Below, in pieces: positions 8,072-18,020 of a stretch of 55,113 bases of DNA. The DNA is from Lewinellaceae bacterium (GTDB lineage: Bacteria; Bacteroidota; Bacteroidia; Chitinophagales; Saprospiraceae). The stretch spans positions 1 through 55,113 of the forward strand of contig JADJSY010000040.1 in NCBI GenBank assembly GCA_016711435.1, in the 5' to 3' direction. The position numbers and the translations under genes are program-made. Position 1 is the first letter of the stretch. The number at the start of each line of letters is the position of its first letter. The notes below the pieces were generated by a model. It had not been told where the DNA came from. It was given only the letters and a program-made list of their open reading frames with translations, and did no database searches.

Positions 8072-10134
8072 TTACATTTTTACAAAACGTCCGGTAGCCC
8101 GGCGGCTGCCGTTTTCAACAGCGATAAAATACATACCAGGCTGCCAGTCGGCTACTTGTAATTGCAACTGGCCGGGCGAAATACGCCATTGTTGTTGCCA
8201 TACAGTTTTACCTGTGATATCCATAATGCGTACGCTGGCATTGCTTTGAACTAGTTCGTGGAACAGGATGCGTACATCATTGGACGTAAGCGTCGGCACT
8301 ACTTCTACCCAGCTGTCGGAGCCTGCCAGATCGATCGTATTGATGCTGGAGCAGTCGCTGGCCGTTGCGCAAGTTTCAAAACAGGTAGCAACTACGGTAT
8401 CCTGTTGTACCGGAGACAGGAACCGGTCATTGAAATTTTGCGGATTGGCACATGGCAAACCTCCAATAATTTCTTTGCAGGAAAAATCGCCGCATGGGCC
8501 GTTGGTGAATGTGTAATAACCACCGTAACCTGTTTCGCGCTCGATGGTCACGCTGAATACGCCATCCATATCATTATCGTACATACGGAAACGGATGTTA
8601 GGCGCGCCAAACTCTGCGCCGCCTGCGAGGTAAACACCACCTGGGTCAGGTGTTTCGCTATCGAGAAGCCCAAGGTTATAAGTGATTTTTACACTTTCGC
8701 CGCAATCATAACAACTGTTGAAACAAACAGGAGCGAGTTCTTCGTCGCCGGACAGCGCTAATTTACGGTTCACAAAAATATTAGCGTCTTCGACGGTCAC
8801 CTGTACGCAGGTAGCAGTGATAGCCAGGTTTTCCTGTGCTGCCCAGTTGTCGAGGGTAAACTTGTATTCGTACAAACCGACCGGAAGGTTGAGCGTTGCG
8901 CTGTACACGCCATCGCCGTCAGCATCCGACAGCGGATTGGAATCGCCCGACCATTCGTTGAATTCGCCGCTTACATTTACCGTGGTAAATGTGCCGGCAT
9001 AGTCGTTCATATTTACCTGAAATGTAACATCGGCCGTTGGAGTGCCGCCGCTACTGCACACTACAAGATCATCTACATAATAAGTCTGGTCGCTGGGGAA
9101 AGCCGTGCCGAAATCGAAAAACAAAACGACTTTCTCATAAATATGGCCGGCGGCAGGTTGCTGGGCGCCTTCAAAGGCGGGCAGGTTGGGATCAAAACTC
9201 AATTCCACACATTCGTTGAGGGTTGTAATAGGTTGTTGCAATATCCAGTCGGCGCCACCTGTTGAGGAGGCTTCCAGTTTCAGGGCGAGGTTGCCGACAT
9301 GGTCGCTGTGTACTTTTACCTTAATCAGGCCGCCTGTCGTCACATCGACGGCTGTAGCGGGGAAAGGGTTGGAAGCAGCGCCGGCCCAGGTCTGGGAGTT
9401 GGCAGGTTTGGTAAATTTTAATACTGTCGCGCTGGTATTAATACCCGTCGCATTGGGATTGGCTATATTGGAACTTAACATGCCATCCAATGAGCTTCCG
9501 AAGTATTGAAAATTAGTTGTGGTTGCAGGTGTTTCGAAGTCGAGGATCGGGCTACAGGTGATCGCCTGTTCCACGATGATGTCATCCAAATAATAAGTCT
9601 GGTCGCTGGGGAAAGCCGTGCCGAAATCAAAAAACAAAACGACTTTCTCATAAATATTGCCGGCGGCTGGTTGCTGGGCGCCTTCAAAAGCAGGAAGATT
9701 GGGGTCGAAACTCAATTCCACCCATTCGTTGAGGGTCGTGATAGGTTGTTGCAAGATCCAGTCGGCGCCACCTGTTGAGGAGGTTTCCAGTTTCAGGGCC
9801 AGGTTGCCCACGTGGTCGCTGTGTACTTTCACCTTGATGATGCCGCCTCCCGTCACATCGACGGCTGTAGCGGGAAAGGGTTGGAAGCAGCGCCGGCCCA
9901 GGTCTGGGAGTTGGCAGGTTTGGTAAATTTTAATACTGTCGCGCTGGTATTGATACCCGTTGCATTGGGATTGGCAATGTTGGAACTTAACATGCCATCC
10001 AATGTGCTGCCGAAGTATTGAAAATTAGTTGTGGTTGCAGGTGTTTCGAAGTCGAGGATCGTTACCTGTGCTTGAAGGCCGGCTGAACAGGCTACGACAA
10101 AGAATAAAAGACGTAATTTTTTTAACATTGCCAA
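8072..10134 (-). CDS. Secreted T9SS protein with duplicated glycan-binding-like domains, frame-broken
   Basis: The signal peptide is MLKKLRLLFFVVACSAGLQA. Two near-identical 171-residue domains follow, each from ILDFETPATTTNFQYFGS to a TYYLDD or TYYVDD segment; they resemble beta-sandwich carbohydrate-binding modules. Next comes an AMPK/CBM48-like segment (NVSGEFNEWSGDSNPLSDAD), a Cys-rich region and a type-A T9SS sorting tail (VRIMDITGKTVW, GMYFIAVENG). The frame is broken near 9872-9874: the first domain has GGG where its duplicate at 9361 has GGGG, so one G is missing. The protein would be about 687 residues. It heads the minus-strand polysaccharide locus and probably binds the substrate on the cell surface; this role is inferred. 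Confidence 0.8.
9035..10059 (-). repeat. Tandem 513-bp intragenic duplication
   Basis: Two successive units begin at 10059 and 9547 on the minus strand. The spacing is 512 bp, or 513 bp (171 codons) once the missing G is restored. They are nearly identical at DNA level, and similarity fades near 9057. High DNA identity means recent duplication or gene conversion. Confidence 0.9.
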
Positions 10135-10332
10135 TCAATTTAGATTTTGAAATTTCATTTTGTTAAATCACTAACATTGACCACAAAATTATGTTACTCT
10201 ATCCGGCAACGGATAATAAAGCCATACAACACAACTGCACACCCCTGAAAAAATACTACGCGAATAGTACGACAACCGCTTTTAAAGGGTACAATTTTGC
10301 ATTTCTGTAATTGCTGTATCTTGGCAACTGAT
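10135..10332. promoter_or_regulatory. Divergent regulatory region between the glycan locus and its regulator
   Basis: This ~200-bp AT-rich spacer must hold both divergent promoters. For the plus-strand regulator, TATCTTGG at 10317-10324 is one base off the TAnnTTTG box and lies 8 nt before the ATG at 10333; TTTG at 10296-10299 could be the upstream element. No operator repeat is obvious to me. Confidence 0.4.
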
Positions 10333-13214
10333 ATGAGTAAACACTTTGAAGTGATCTGCTACATACTGGCGCTTTTTTGTTCGCACAGCACACTGGCGCA
10401 ACCCGTCAACCTGGGTTTGCCGCCGGTAACATATTATGCCAAGACGCTTTACCAGGCAGGTACGCAGTCGTGGGATAGCAAACAGGACGAGCGGGGCATT
10501 ATCTTTCTTGCCAATAATGAAGGTTTACTTTGCTTCAATGGAGATACCTGGCAATGCTACCCCATCGCGAACGGGACTTGTGTGCGTTCGCTTTTCATCG
10601 ACCGGGCAAATGGATATATCTACGTTGGCGGGCAGGGGGAGTTCGGTTATTTTAGTCCCGATGTCTCCGGCATATTGCAGTACCACTCGCTGAATGCGCT
10701 TATTCCGCCGGCCGAACGGAGCTATGGCGATGTATGGGACATCGTCCATTTCCAGGACGCCTATTTTTTCCGAACAGCTGACCGTATTTTTCGGATAGCA
10801 GGTCAACAATGTACGATTTATCGCCCCGCAGGTTTTTTAGAACACCTGGAGGCCGTGCAGGGGCAATTGCTCCTGCATTCCGCTTCAGGCGGTTTGCTCC
10901 GTTTTGACGGCAGTCAGTTTGTCCGTTTATGTGAGGGGCCTTCCAGCGTGGTGACGGCCATGCTGCCCTGGCGCGGCGACACCGTTCTCATAGCCACCCT
11001 GAAACATGGTTTGTTCAGCCTGACCGGCGAGCAGCTGATACCCTGGAATACGCCTGCCGATAATTTTTTAAAAGAAAAAAGGATTTATACGGCGACAGTT
11101 TTTGGAGAAAACCAGATCGCACTCGGTACTACCCTCGGCGGGCTGCTGGTGCTGAACGCCAACCGCAAACCGGCTTTATGGCTTCGCAAAGGCGCGGGGT
11201 TGCAATACAACAATATCCTGAACGTACAGGCCGACAGGGTGGGAAATCTCTGGCTCAGCCTCGACAACGGGATTGATTATGTGGAAATGAACGCTCCTTT
11301 TTACCGCATTTTCCCGGATAATGACCTGGAAGGGGCCGGATACGCCGCGCGTTTGTTCGCAGACAGGTTTTACCTCGGCACTTCCAACGGTTTGTATTCC
11401 ATTCCCTGGCGCAATTATTTCAGCCCCTTTGTTGATCAGCCTTTTCAACTGGCGACAGGCACCACGGGTCAGGTTTGGGGGCTAAATGAAGCGGGCGGTT
11501 CGCTATTGCTGGGGCACCACGAAGGCGCATTTCGGGTGGATGCTACCCGGGCTACCGTGCTTAACAACCGAACCGGCACCTGGCGTTACTTGCAACTCAA
11601 CGACAGTGTTGTGATTGCCGGTCAGTACGATGGACTTTCGTTGTTTACCCGCCGTTCGGGTGGCGCCTGGCAGTTTCGGATGCGATTGCCCGGTTTCGAC
11701 GAATCCTGCCGGATACTTGCGCCGGAAAATGACACCATGCTCTGGGTTTCGCATCCCTACCGCGGGGTGTTCCGGGTGCAGTTGCGCGAGGGCTACCGGC
11801 GCCTGACTGTGCGACGCTATGGCCAGGCGGACGGGTTACCTTCCGACCTGTTCAACTATGTTTTTGATATTGGAAAACGGGCGTTGGTAGCGGGCGAGCA
11901 CGGGCTGTTCCGGTACGATCCGGCTGCCGACCGCTTTGTTTCAGCCCCGAATTCGACGCCCAGTTGGGTAAAAACAAACGCACCCGTTTTTTACAGGAAG
12001 ATGCTGCGGGAAATATCTGGTTTGTGACCGGCGAAGATGCGGGCGTATTGTGGATAGAGGATGAGGGTTTGGGTAAAAAAATCCGGCGACAGATTTTCCC
12101 GCAACTGAACGGCCAGATTGTCGGCGGTTTTGAACATATTTATTGCCTGGATGCCCAAAACCTGTTTTTTGGTACGGAAAAAGGATTTTTGCACCTGAAT
12201 ACGGAACGTTTGCACCGGACCAATCGCGCCCTACAGGTCAATATCAATAGTGTACGCATTCCACAATCCGCCGACAGTGTGGTGTATGGCGGGTTTCCGG
12301 GCAACAACACGACAAACATCGTGCTGCCAAATCATTACAACTGGGTGATCGTTTCTTTTGCCGCCACGGTTTATGGCGAAAGCAGGCGCATACAATACAG
12401 CACCCGCCTGGGAGGACTCGAAAAGGACTGGTCGGGCTGGTCGCAGAAAACCGAGCGAGATTTTACCCACCTGCCTTCCGGTCGATACCAGTTGATGGTC
12501 AAGGCCCGCGACGAATTGGGACAAGAAAGTGAAACCGCCGTTTTTAGTTTTCGTATTCTTCCGCCCTGGTATGCCAGCCGCTGGGCCATGTTCTTTTATT
12601 TCCTGGTTGCGGCAGGTCTGCTGACGCTGCTGGTTCGCGCACAACGCAAACGTTTCGAGCGCGAAAAAGACGAACTCACCCGCACCCACCGGCAAAAAGA
12701 AGAACAACACCTGCGCAGGGCCGAACTGACGGAACAGGAATTGGTGCGGGTTCAAAATGAAAAATTAGAGGCGGAAGTACAACACAAAAACGAAGAATTA
12801 GCCCTCGCTACCATGCACTTAGTGCAAAAAGGTGAAATGATCGCCACGATACAGGAAGCGCTGGAACGTATGCTTGAAAAAGAGCAGCAGCCCGCCACGC
12901 TCCGCGACGAATTGCGCCGCCTGTTGCGGATGTTGCAGTTCGATACCCGCACGGACCAGGACTGGGAGCAGTTTGCCGTGCATTTCGACCAGGTGTACCG
13001 CGATTTTCTGCAACGCCTCCGCGAACGTTTTCCGCAACTGAGCCCGAACGACTACCGGCTCTGCGCCTACCTGCGGATGAACCTGAATACCAAAGAAATC
13101 GCGCACCTGATGAATATTTCCGTGCGCGGGGTGGAAGGCAGCAGGTATCGTTTGCGGCGGAAACTGAATATTTCTAATGAGGCGCACCTCGTGGATTTTT
13201 TGATGGGTATTTAA
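10333..13214 (+). CDS. Y_Y_Y/beta-propeller transmembrane LuxR-type regulator, frame-broken
   Basis: A signal peptide (ALFCSHSTLAQ) is followed by ~650 residues of propeller-type repeats (GIIFLANNEGLLCFNG, YIYVGGQGEFGYFSPD, GNIWFVTGEDAGVLWIED). Then come a Y_Y_Y domain (YSTRLGGLEKDWSGWS, LPSGRYQLMVKARDELG), one membrane helix (FFYFLVAAGLLTLLV), a long coiled coil and a C-terminal LuxR-like helix-turn-helix (NTKEIAHLMNISVRGVEGSR). The architecture is SusR-like: periplasmic glycan sensing coupled directly to DNA binding. The frame breaks at CCCC (11945-11948). One more C gives SAPEFDAQLGKNKRTR and restores a single ~960-residue protein. It diverges from the SusCD operon and is probably its activator. 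Confidence 0.85.
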
Positions 13215-13215
13215 A

Positions 13216-14622
13216 TCACCGCTTCTCAAACCGCACCCTCGGGTCCGCCCAGGCATACAACATATCCGCCACCAGACTACCCAGAATCGTCAGAATAGCC
13301 GCCAGCATCAGGATAGCATACAGCACCGGATAGTCCCGATCCATAAAAGCCGCTTGTGTTTTGGTGCCCATGCCGGGGAAATTAAACAGGTACTCTATCA
13401 CTAAGGAGCCGGCAAAAATAGCCGGGAAAATGCCTCCAAAAATGGTAATCAGCGGGAAAAGCGCATTTCTGAAAGCGTGTTTCCCGTACACGGCCGATTC
13501 GCTCAGCCCCTTGGCGCGGGCAGTTTTGATATAGTCCTGTTCCAGCACATCGAGCATACTGCTGCGCATTTGCAGGGTGAGCACGGCGAGAATATGCAAC
13601 AACAATGTGAGCACCGGCAGGATGAGTTTGTTTGCGTTGCGGCCCATCCAAAGCAGGAACGACTCGCCGGGCGTCCAGGCATCCAGGGAAATGCCGTTGA
13701 TCCAGAACAAACCTGCATCAGGCGTCGCAAAGCACAGGATGAGCAGGCCGCCCATCCAGAAAGCCGGAAAGGAGTACAGCAAAAGTAAAAGGCGTTTCCC
13801 CTGCCGGTCGAAGGGCCTGTTTTGGCGCCGGGCCATACGTATCCCAAGCGGTATCGCAATACAGTATGCTAATAAAATCGCCCATCCGTTCAGGGCCAGC
13901 GTGGGCATTAAACGCGCCATTAATTCCTCCGACACCGGTTTTTTGGAAATAAGGGAAAGCCCGAAACGGCCGGAAAAAAAGCCCGTCAACCAATTGTGGT
14001 ACTGGTTATTCAAACCGTACCAATAGAATGCCGGTTTGGGAAAACCCTTTTGGGAAGCGGCGGACTGGAGCGCCGATACGGCTGCGTCCAAAGAATCGAG
14101 GGCTTTTGAAAATGCGGGATTATGGGGTAAATCTGCTATCACCTTGCGGACAAAATGCCGGGCCGTGTCTAAATATTCCGTTCGTTCGATCAGCAGAAAA
14201 TTGCCCATGGCGAGGCGAAGTTGCGCTTTTTGCGGGAGCGAATCGGGAACCTGTTCTGCGTGTTTCAAGGTCGCCGACACCTGTTGTTCGTATTGGCTGA
14301 CCAAAGGCCAGTTTTGCACCTGTCCTGCCAGCCTGCTGAGGCGTTGCCGCCGAAGGGGCGGAAAAATGCGGTACAGGGTATCCGGATAAGCCGTTGTGGT
14401 GAGCGAAAAATAAAAATCGGGGCGATCGAGGCCCAATTGCGCCGCTTTCAGCCGGTAATTGGCGGCTTGTCCCACCGGGTCAATACCCGAGCTTAAATCT
14501 TCTCCGAAAATGGTGAGTACAGGGTCGCCGGGCGCACATTTGTTCAGGCCGAAGATGATCCAGGAGATCACCAGCAGGGTCGGCACGGACAAGAGCAAAC
14601 GGCGTAGCAGGTAGCGTAACAT
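13216..14622 (-). CDS. DppB/OppB-type ABC transporter permease with large periplasmic insert
   Basis: A 468-residue inner-membrane permease. The start MLRYLLRRLLLSVPTLLVIS and the motif LNKCAPGDPV are typical of dipeptide/oligopeptide permeases. The permease signature lies near EQDYIKTARAKGLSESAVYGKHAFRNALFPLI, and the end VADMLYAWADPRVRF is canonical. The family is usually ~310-340 residues. The excess is a ~130-residue, mostly helical insert after the first membrane segment (about residues 80-210). No ATPase or binding protein adjoins it. Its start codon touches the palindrome at 14623. It converges with the LuxR regulator, with one base between stop codons. Confidence 0.88.
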   Translation of the reverse strand: MLRYLLRRLLLSVPTLLVISWIIFGLNKCAPGDPVLTIFGEDLSSGIDPVGQAANYRLKAAQLGLDRPDFYFSLTTTAYPDTLYRIFPPLRRQRLSRLAGQVQNWPLVSQYEQQVSATLKHAEQVPDSLPQKAQLRLAMGNFLLIERTEYLDTARHFVRKVIADLPHNPAFSKALDSLDAAVSALQSAASQKGFPKPAFYWYGLNNQYHNWLTGFFSGRFGLSLISKKPVSEELMARLMPTLALNGWAILLAYCIAIPLGIRMARRQNRPFDRQGKRLLLLLYSFPAFWMGGLLILCFATPDAGLFWINGISLDAWTPGESFLLWMGRNANKLILPVLTLLLHILAVLTLQMRSSMLDVLEQDYIKTARAKGLSESAVYGKHAFRNALFPLITIFGGIFPAIFAGSLVIEYLFNFPGMGTKTQAAFMDRDYPVLYAILMLAAILTILGSLVADMLYAWADPRVRFEKR

Positions 14623-15044
14623 CGTGTTTGGTGTTTGGTGTTTAGTGTTTAGGGTGCTTCGCTTTTGGCGACAGTGAGTGGCTTAGGTTTCTGGACATTA
14701 CCAGTGCGTTCTATTTCTTTTTTGAGAGAAGTAAGTGCGGGGTCGTAAGACCCGCGCACGGCGGTAACGTCTGGCCCAGGAATGAGTGATAACCAATGGC
14801 TATCGTTTATTGATAAGCCAAGCGTTACCGCCGTGCGCGGGTCTTACGACCCCGCACATTTCCAAGGGAATGCAAAATACAAAAAAAACTAAACACGCTT
14901 CGCCTAAGCCACCCACAGTCGCCAAAGGCAACGCGCACCAAACACGAAAAACGAAACACCAAACACGATTTACAGGTCGCCTAAGCCACCCACAGTCGCC
15001 AAAAGCGAAGCACCCTAAACACTAAACACCATACACCAAACACG
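14623..15044. repeat. Nested palindrome filling the permease/lipoprotein spacer (AAACACC class)
   Basis: The outer arms are 14623-14687 and 14980-15044, about 65 bp with roughly three mismatches. The right arm has AACACTAAACACC repeats and GTCGCCAAAAGCGAAGCACC. A second partial copy of the right arm lies at 14890-14979 (CGCCTAAGCCACCCACAGTC occurs twice). A separate perfect palindrome at 14735-14857 sits inside. The left arm starts at the base next to the permease start codon, and the right arm ends three bases before the stop codon of the next gene, so the element makes up essentially the whole spacer. Confidence 0.9.
14735..14857. repeat. Dispersed 123-bp palindromic element, copy 1
   Basis: Perfect 35-bp inverted arms (14735-14769 and 14823-14857), beginning GTGCGGGGTCGTAAGACCCG, flank a 53-nt loop with TGGCCCAG. 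A diverged second copy lies at 20681-20801. Recurrence at two unrelated loci as a unit with arms plus loop suggests a small non-autonomous mobile element. Confidence 0.85.
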
Positions 15045-15046
15045 AT

Positions 15047-16240
15047 TTACAGGATCGCCCGGTTGCGCTTCAGTTCGTCGCGCAGGTTCGGTTTAATCCG
15101 TTCAGCGGCCTGCACCAGCATGTCTTCGTCGGGCGGGAAGGGTTGCGGGCGGTTGCCGATGCGGCTGCGGGAGTCGCGGCTCAGGGCGCGCTGGTCGCCG
15201 GTGAAAGTAGATGCGTAGTTTTCAAACAAGACTTCCGTGCCCATATTGCGGGTGTCCATCAGCACGTTGCGGGAGAGGTCGTATATTTCAATGTAGCCGG
15301 TCAGTTTGGCTGCTTTGGTCTGGTACACTTCGATTACGTTTGCGCGAATGCGGACGTATCGCGGCGTTTTTATATCGTTGCCCAAGGAATCCTTCATCAC
15401 ATTGCCTTTCGAGTCGAGCACATAATCGAAGCCGTCTTCGATTTCTTGTTCATCGGTGTAGGCGCGTTCGTGGATACGTTCCGGGCTGATGTCGATGTTG
15501 CGCACTTTAAAAGTCGCCCTGTAATCGTAGTGAACGCCCGGTTTTTCTTCAAAGAAATATGCCTTCCAGTCGCTGTCGAGTTCCTGTTTGCCGATGCTCA
15601 GCAGGCGTTCCGCAAATACGCGGGGCAACACCGTATTCGACTGGTTTTTCATTTCAAAAAGAATGTAGGAAGTACCCAGGTCGCGGGCTGTTGCCAGCAG
15701 TTCGTTTTTGTCTTTGTAATCGCGGTAGTAGTGCGTTTCGAGGTCGCACAGGGCGTAGTAAGCGTCGCGGGCGGCTAATTTGTCGCCCTGTTCGCCTTTG
15801 ACAATCAATTCTTTGGCCTGGTTATACAAGTGTTCGGCGGCTTTCTGGCGGCTTTCACTTTCTAGTCGGGCAATATCCAGCATTTCGAAGCGGGCGGCAT
15901 AACCGTCTTTTGATTGCAGCGGCATCAGCGGGATGATTTTATTCTGCCGCGCGCGGATATTGCGGTGGATGGTATTCACGCGCTCCCAGTTTTCCGGGCG
16001 GTTTTCGGCAACCAGGTGATCGATCGCAGCCAGGTCGCGGGTTTGCGCTTTCTGGAAGGCCGCTTCGAGGCCCTGCACATATTCTGTTTTCTTTTTCGAT
16101 TTGCCCTGTAATTTGCGGACGCAAAAATCGATGGCGCTGTCGTAATCGCCGGATTCGACAAATTTCTGGGCCGTGTGGCAGGCGGTGAGTACAAAACTCA
16201 ATAAAAACAGTTGGGCGAAAATTCGGATGCCGGTAGTCAT
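15047..16240 (-). CDS. Lipoprotein of unknown function
   Basis: A 397-residue protein from the ATG at 16240. Its signal peptide ends LLSFVLTAC, giving a lipid-anchored Cys. Upstream in-frame ATGs would add a non-signal extension and are rejected. The N-terminal third has a TPR-like pattern (KFVESGDYDSAIDFCVRKLQ). The central part is helical with many charged residues. The C-terminal part is beta-rich (DYRATFKVRNIDISPERIHE, TKAAKLTGYIEIYDLSRNVL). I do not recognise a named family. Its stop codon lies against the palindrome at 14623-15044. Confidence 0.75.
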   Translation of the reverse strand: MTTGIRIFAQLFLLSFVLTACHTAQKFVESGDYDSAIDFCVRKLQGKSKKKTEYVQGLEAAFQKAQTRDLAAIDHLVAENRPENWERVNTIHRNIRARQNKIIPLMPLQSKDGYAARFEMLDIARLESESRQKAAEHLYNQAKELIVKGEQGDKLAARDAYYALCDLETHYYRDYKDKNELLATARDLGTSYILFEMKNQSNTVLPRVFAERLLSIGKQELDSDWKAYFFEEKPGVHYDYRATFKVRNIDISPERIHERAYTDEQEIEDGFDYVLDSKGNVMKDSLGNDIKTPRYVRIRANVIEVYQTKAAKLTGYIEIYDLSRNVLMDTRNMGTEVLFENYASTFTGDQRALSRDSRSRIGNRPQPFPPDEDMLVQAAERIKPNLRDELKRNRAIL

Positions 16241-16387
16241 AATCGTTGTATTTTGATTGTTTTCAAAATCTGCCTGCAAGATGTGGGGTAAGAGCGGCTC
16301 CGAACACTTAAAACCTGTTACGGTTATTTGAAAGTTTGTTAAAATTGAAAACAATTTGTCAAGAGATATTAACCATAATTGAATATC

Positions 16388-17194
16388 ATGGAAAAAATAA
16401 CGGAATCGACCTCTCATTATCGCCATTTGGAAAAAATGAGCGTTCGGGAATTACTCGAAAATATCAACCGCGAAGACCAGACCGTGCCACTCGCCGTGCA
16501 AAAAGCGCTGCCGCAAATTGAAGCGCTGGTGACGTCCATCGTGCCTAAAATGCGCGAAGGCGGGCGGCTTTTTTATATCGGCGCGGGCACCAGCGGCCGA
16601 CTGGGCGTATTAGATGCCTCCGAAATTCCGCCGACGTTCGGCGCGCCGCCGGAATGGGTGGTTGGCATCATCGCCGGGGGCGACCGGGCCATCCGAAACC
16701 CCGTCGAACACGCCGAAGACAGCACGACCCAGGCCTGGCTCGACCTGCAAACCTGGCAACCCGATGCATTGGATACGGTGGTCGGTATTGCCGCATCGGG
16801 CACCACGCCTTATGTAGTGAGCGGCCTGCGCGCCTGCCGGGAACACGGCATTGCCACGGGTTGCATCACCTGCAATCCCGGCGCGCCCCTGATCGCGGAA
16901 GCGGATTTCCCCGTGTTGGCGGTGGTCGGGCCGGAGTTTGTCACCGGCAGCAGCCGGATGAAAGCCGGCACAGCCCAAAAACTGATCCTCAACATGATTA
17001 CGACTGCTGTGATGATCCAACTGGGCCGGGTGCAGGACAATAAAATGGTCGATATGAAACTCTCCAATACAAAACTGATTGACCGCGGTACTCGTATGAT
17101 TGTTCAAAGCACCGGAATGGAATATGAAGCGGCTAAGGCGCTGCTGCTGAAATATGGGAGCGTGAGGAAAGCGATTATGAGTTATAAGGGATGA
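16388..17194 (+). CDS. murQ: N-acetylmuramic acid 6-phosphate etherase MurQ
   Basis: A 268-residue SIS-domain protein starting MEKITESTSHYRHLEKMSVR. Family motifs are GAGTSGRLGVLDASEIPPTF, VVGIAASGTTPYV, GPEFVTGSSRMKAGTAQKL and NTKLIDRGTRM. MurQ cleaves the lactyl ether of MurNAc-6-phosphate to give GlcNAc-6-phosphate during cell-wall recycling in the cytosol. The protein is at the short end of the family. Its final residues (MSYKG) are encoded by ATGAGTTAT, the same microrepeat that forms the downstream palindrome, so the repeat has reached into the coding end. Confidence 0.95.
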   Translation: MEKITESTSHYRHLEKMSVRELLENINREDQTVPLAVQKALPQIEALVTSIVPKMREGGRLFYIGAGTSGRLGVLDASEIPPTFGAPPEWVVGIIAGGDRAIRNPVEHAEDSTTQAWLDLQTWQPDALDTVVGIAASGTTPYVVSGLRACREHGIATGCITCNPGAPLIAEADFPVLAVVGPEFVTGSSRMKAGTAQKLILNMITTAVMIQLGRVQDNKMVDMKLSNTKLIDRGTRMIVQSTGMEYEAAKALLLKYGSVRKAIMSYKG

Positions 17195-17311
17195 GTTATG
17201 AGTTATTGGAGTTTCAGGCTGGAATGGGGAAATGAAGTATGCATTCTTTCTCATTCCAGCCTGAAACTCCAATAACTCATAACTCATAACTCATAACTCA
17301 TAACTCATAAC
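17191..17311. repeat. AACTCAT-class palindrome with tandem tail, murQ to DUF2064 gene
   Basis: Perfect 36-bp arms at 17191-17226 and 17252-17287 (ATGAGTTATGAGTTATTGGA and its complement) surround a 25-nt loop. The right arm continues as tandem AACTCAT units to 17311, one base before the next ATG. The sequence before that ATG has no G for more than 40 nt. The element overlaps the murQ stop codon at 17192-17194. Confidence 0.92.
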
Positions 17312-17312
17312 T

Positions 17313-17906
17313 ATGGACATCTTGCTCATTTTTATCCGCAATCCACAACTAGGAAAAGTCAAAACCCGGCTGGCCCGCACCATGGGCGATGTGGAAGCAT
17401 TGCGCATTTACAAACTCCTGCTCGACCGGACGCGCCTTGCTGCACAGGGCGTGGCGGCGGAGCGCTGGTTGTTTTACAGCGATTTTATCCCGGAAAAAGA
17501 CGAATGGCCGGAATCTGATTTTAAGAAAAAAATACAACACCCCGGCGATCTGGGCGAACGGATGGAGGCATCCTTCCGGGAGGCCTTTGCGGCTGGGGCC
17601 GGCAAAGCGCTGATTATCGGCAGCGATTGCCCGGAATTGAGCGGCGCGCTGCTCCAACAGGCTTTCGATGCGCTCGAGCACACCGATTTCGTCATCGGCC
17701 CGACGCCCGACGGCGGCTACTACCTGTTGGGTATGAAAAAGTTGGAAAGCACAGTGTTTCACGATATTGAATGGAGCACGGAGACGGTGCGAAGCAAGAC
17801 GTTGGAAAAGATTCGCGCGGCAGGACTGACCTGCGCCGAATTGCCGGTGCTTTCGGACCTGGATACGGAGGAAGACGTACCGATAGGAATGAGGGATGAG
17901 GGATGA
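17313..17906 (+). CDS. DUF2064 / TIGR04282 GT-A-fold transferase
   Basis: A 197-residue cytosolic protein starting MDILLIFIRNPQLGKVKTRL. This and IIGSDCPELS, FVIGPTPDGGYYLLGM and LPVLSDLDTEEDVP match the DUF2064 family, nucleotide-diphosphosugar-transferase-like proteins sometimes found with selenium-associated radical SAM genes. No such partner is present here and the substrate is unknown. The last residues (GMRDEG) are encoded by the GATGAGG microrepeat that builds the following palindrome, so the stop codon lies at the edge of that element. Confidence 0.85.
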   Translation: MDILLIFIRNPQLGKVKTRLARTMGDVEALRIYKLLLDRTRLAAQGVAAERWLFYSDFIPEKDEWPESDFKKKIQHPGDLGERMEASFREAFAAGAGKALIIGSDCPELSGALLQQAFDALEHTDFVIGPTPDGGYYLLGMKKLESTVFHDIEWSTETVRSKTLEKIRAAGLTCAELPVLSDLDTEEDVPIGMRDEG

Positions 17907-18020
17907 GGAATGAAAGATCAGGGATGAGGAATGAGGGATGAGGGATGCCGAGCGTCCATGTCCGACATAACGCTCGGTCATTCCTCATCCCTCATTCCTC
18001 ATCCCTGATCTTTCATCCCT
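17906..18020. repeat. CATCCCT-class palindrome, DUF2064 gene to ogt
   Basis: The ~49-bp arms (17906-17954 and 17971-18020) are built from GGATGAGGAATGA units with a few mismatches, around a 16-nt loop. The element separates convergent genes and touches both stop codons. The same microrepeat class forms the G-free leader of nadA at 26907-26946. Confidence 0.88.

Noticed and set aside
14623..15044. Integron attC-like or insertion-sequence terminal repeats
   Set aside because: No integron core sites (GTTRRRY), integrase, transposase or flanking target duplication could be seen.
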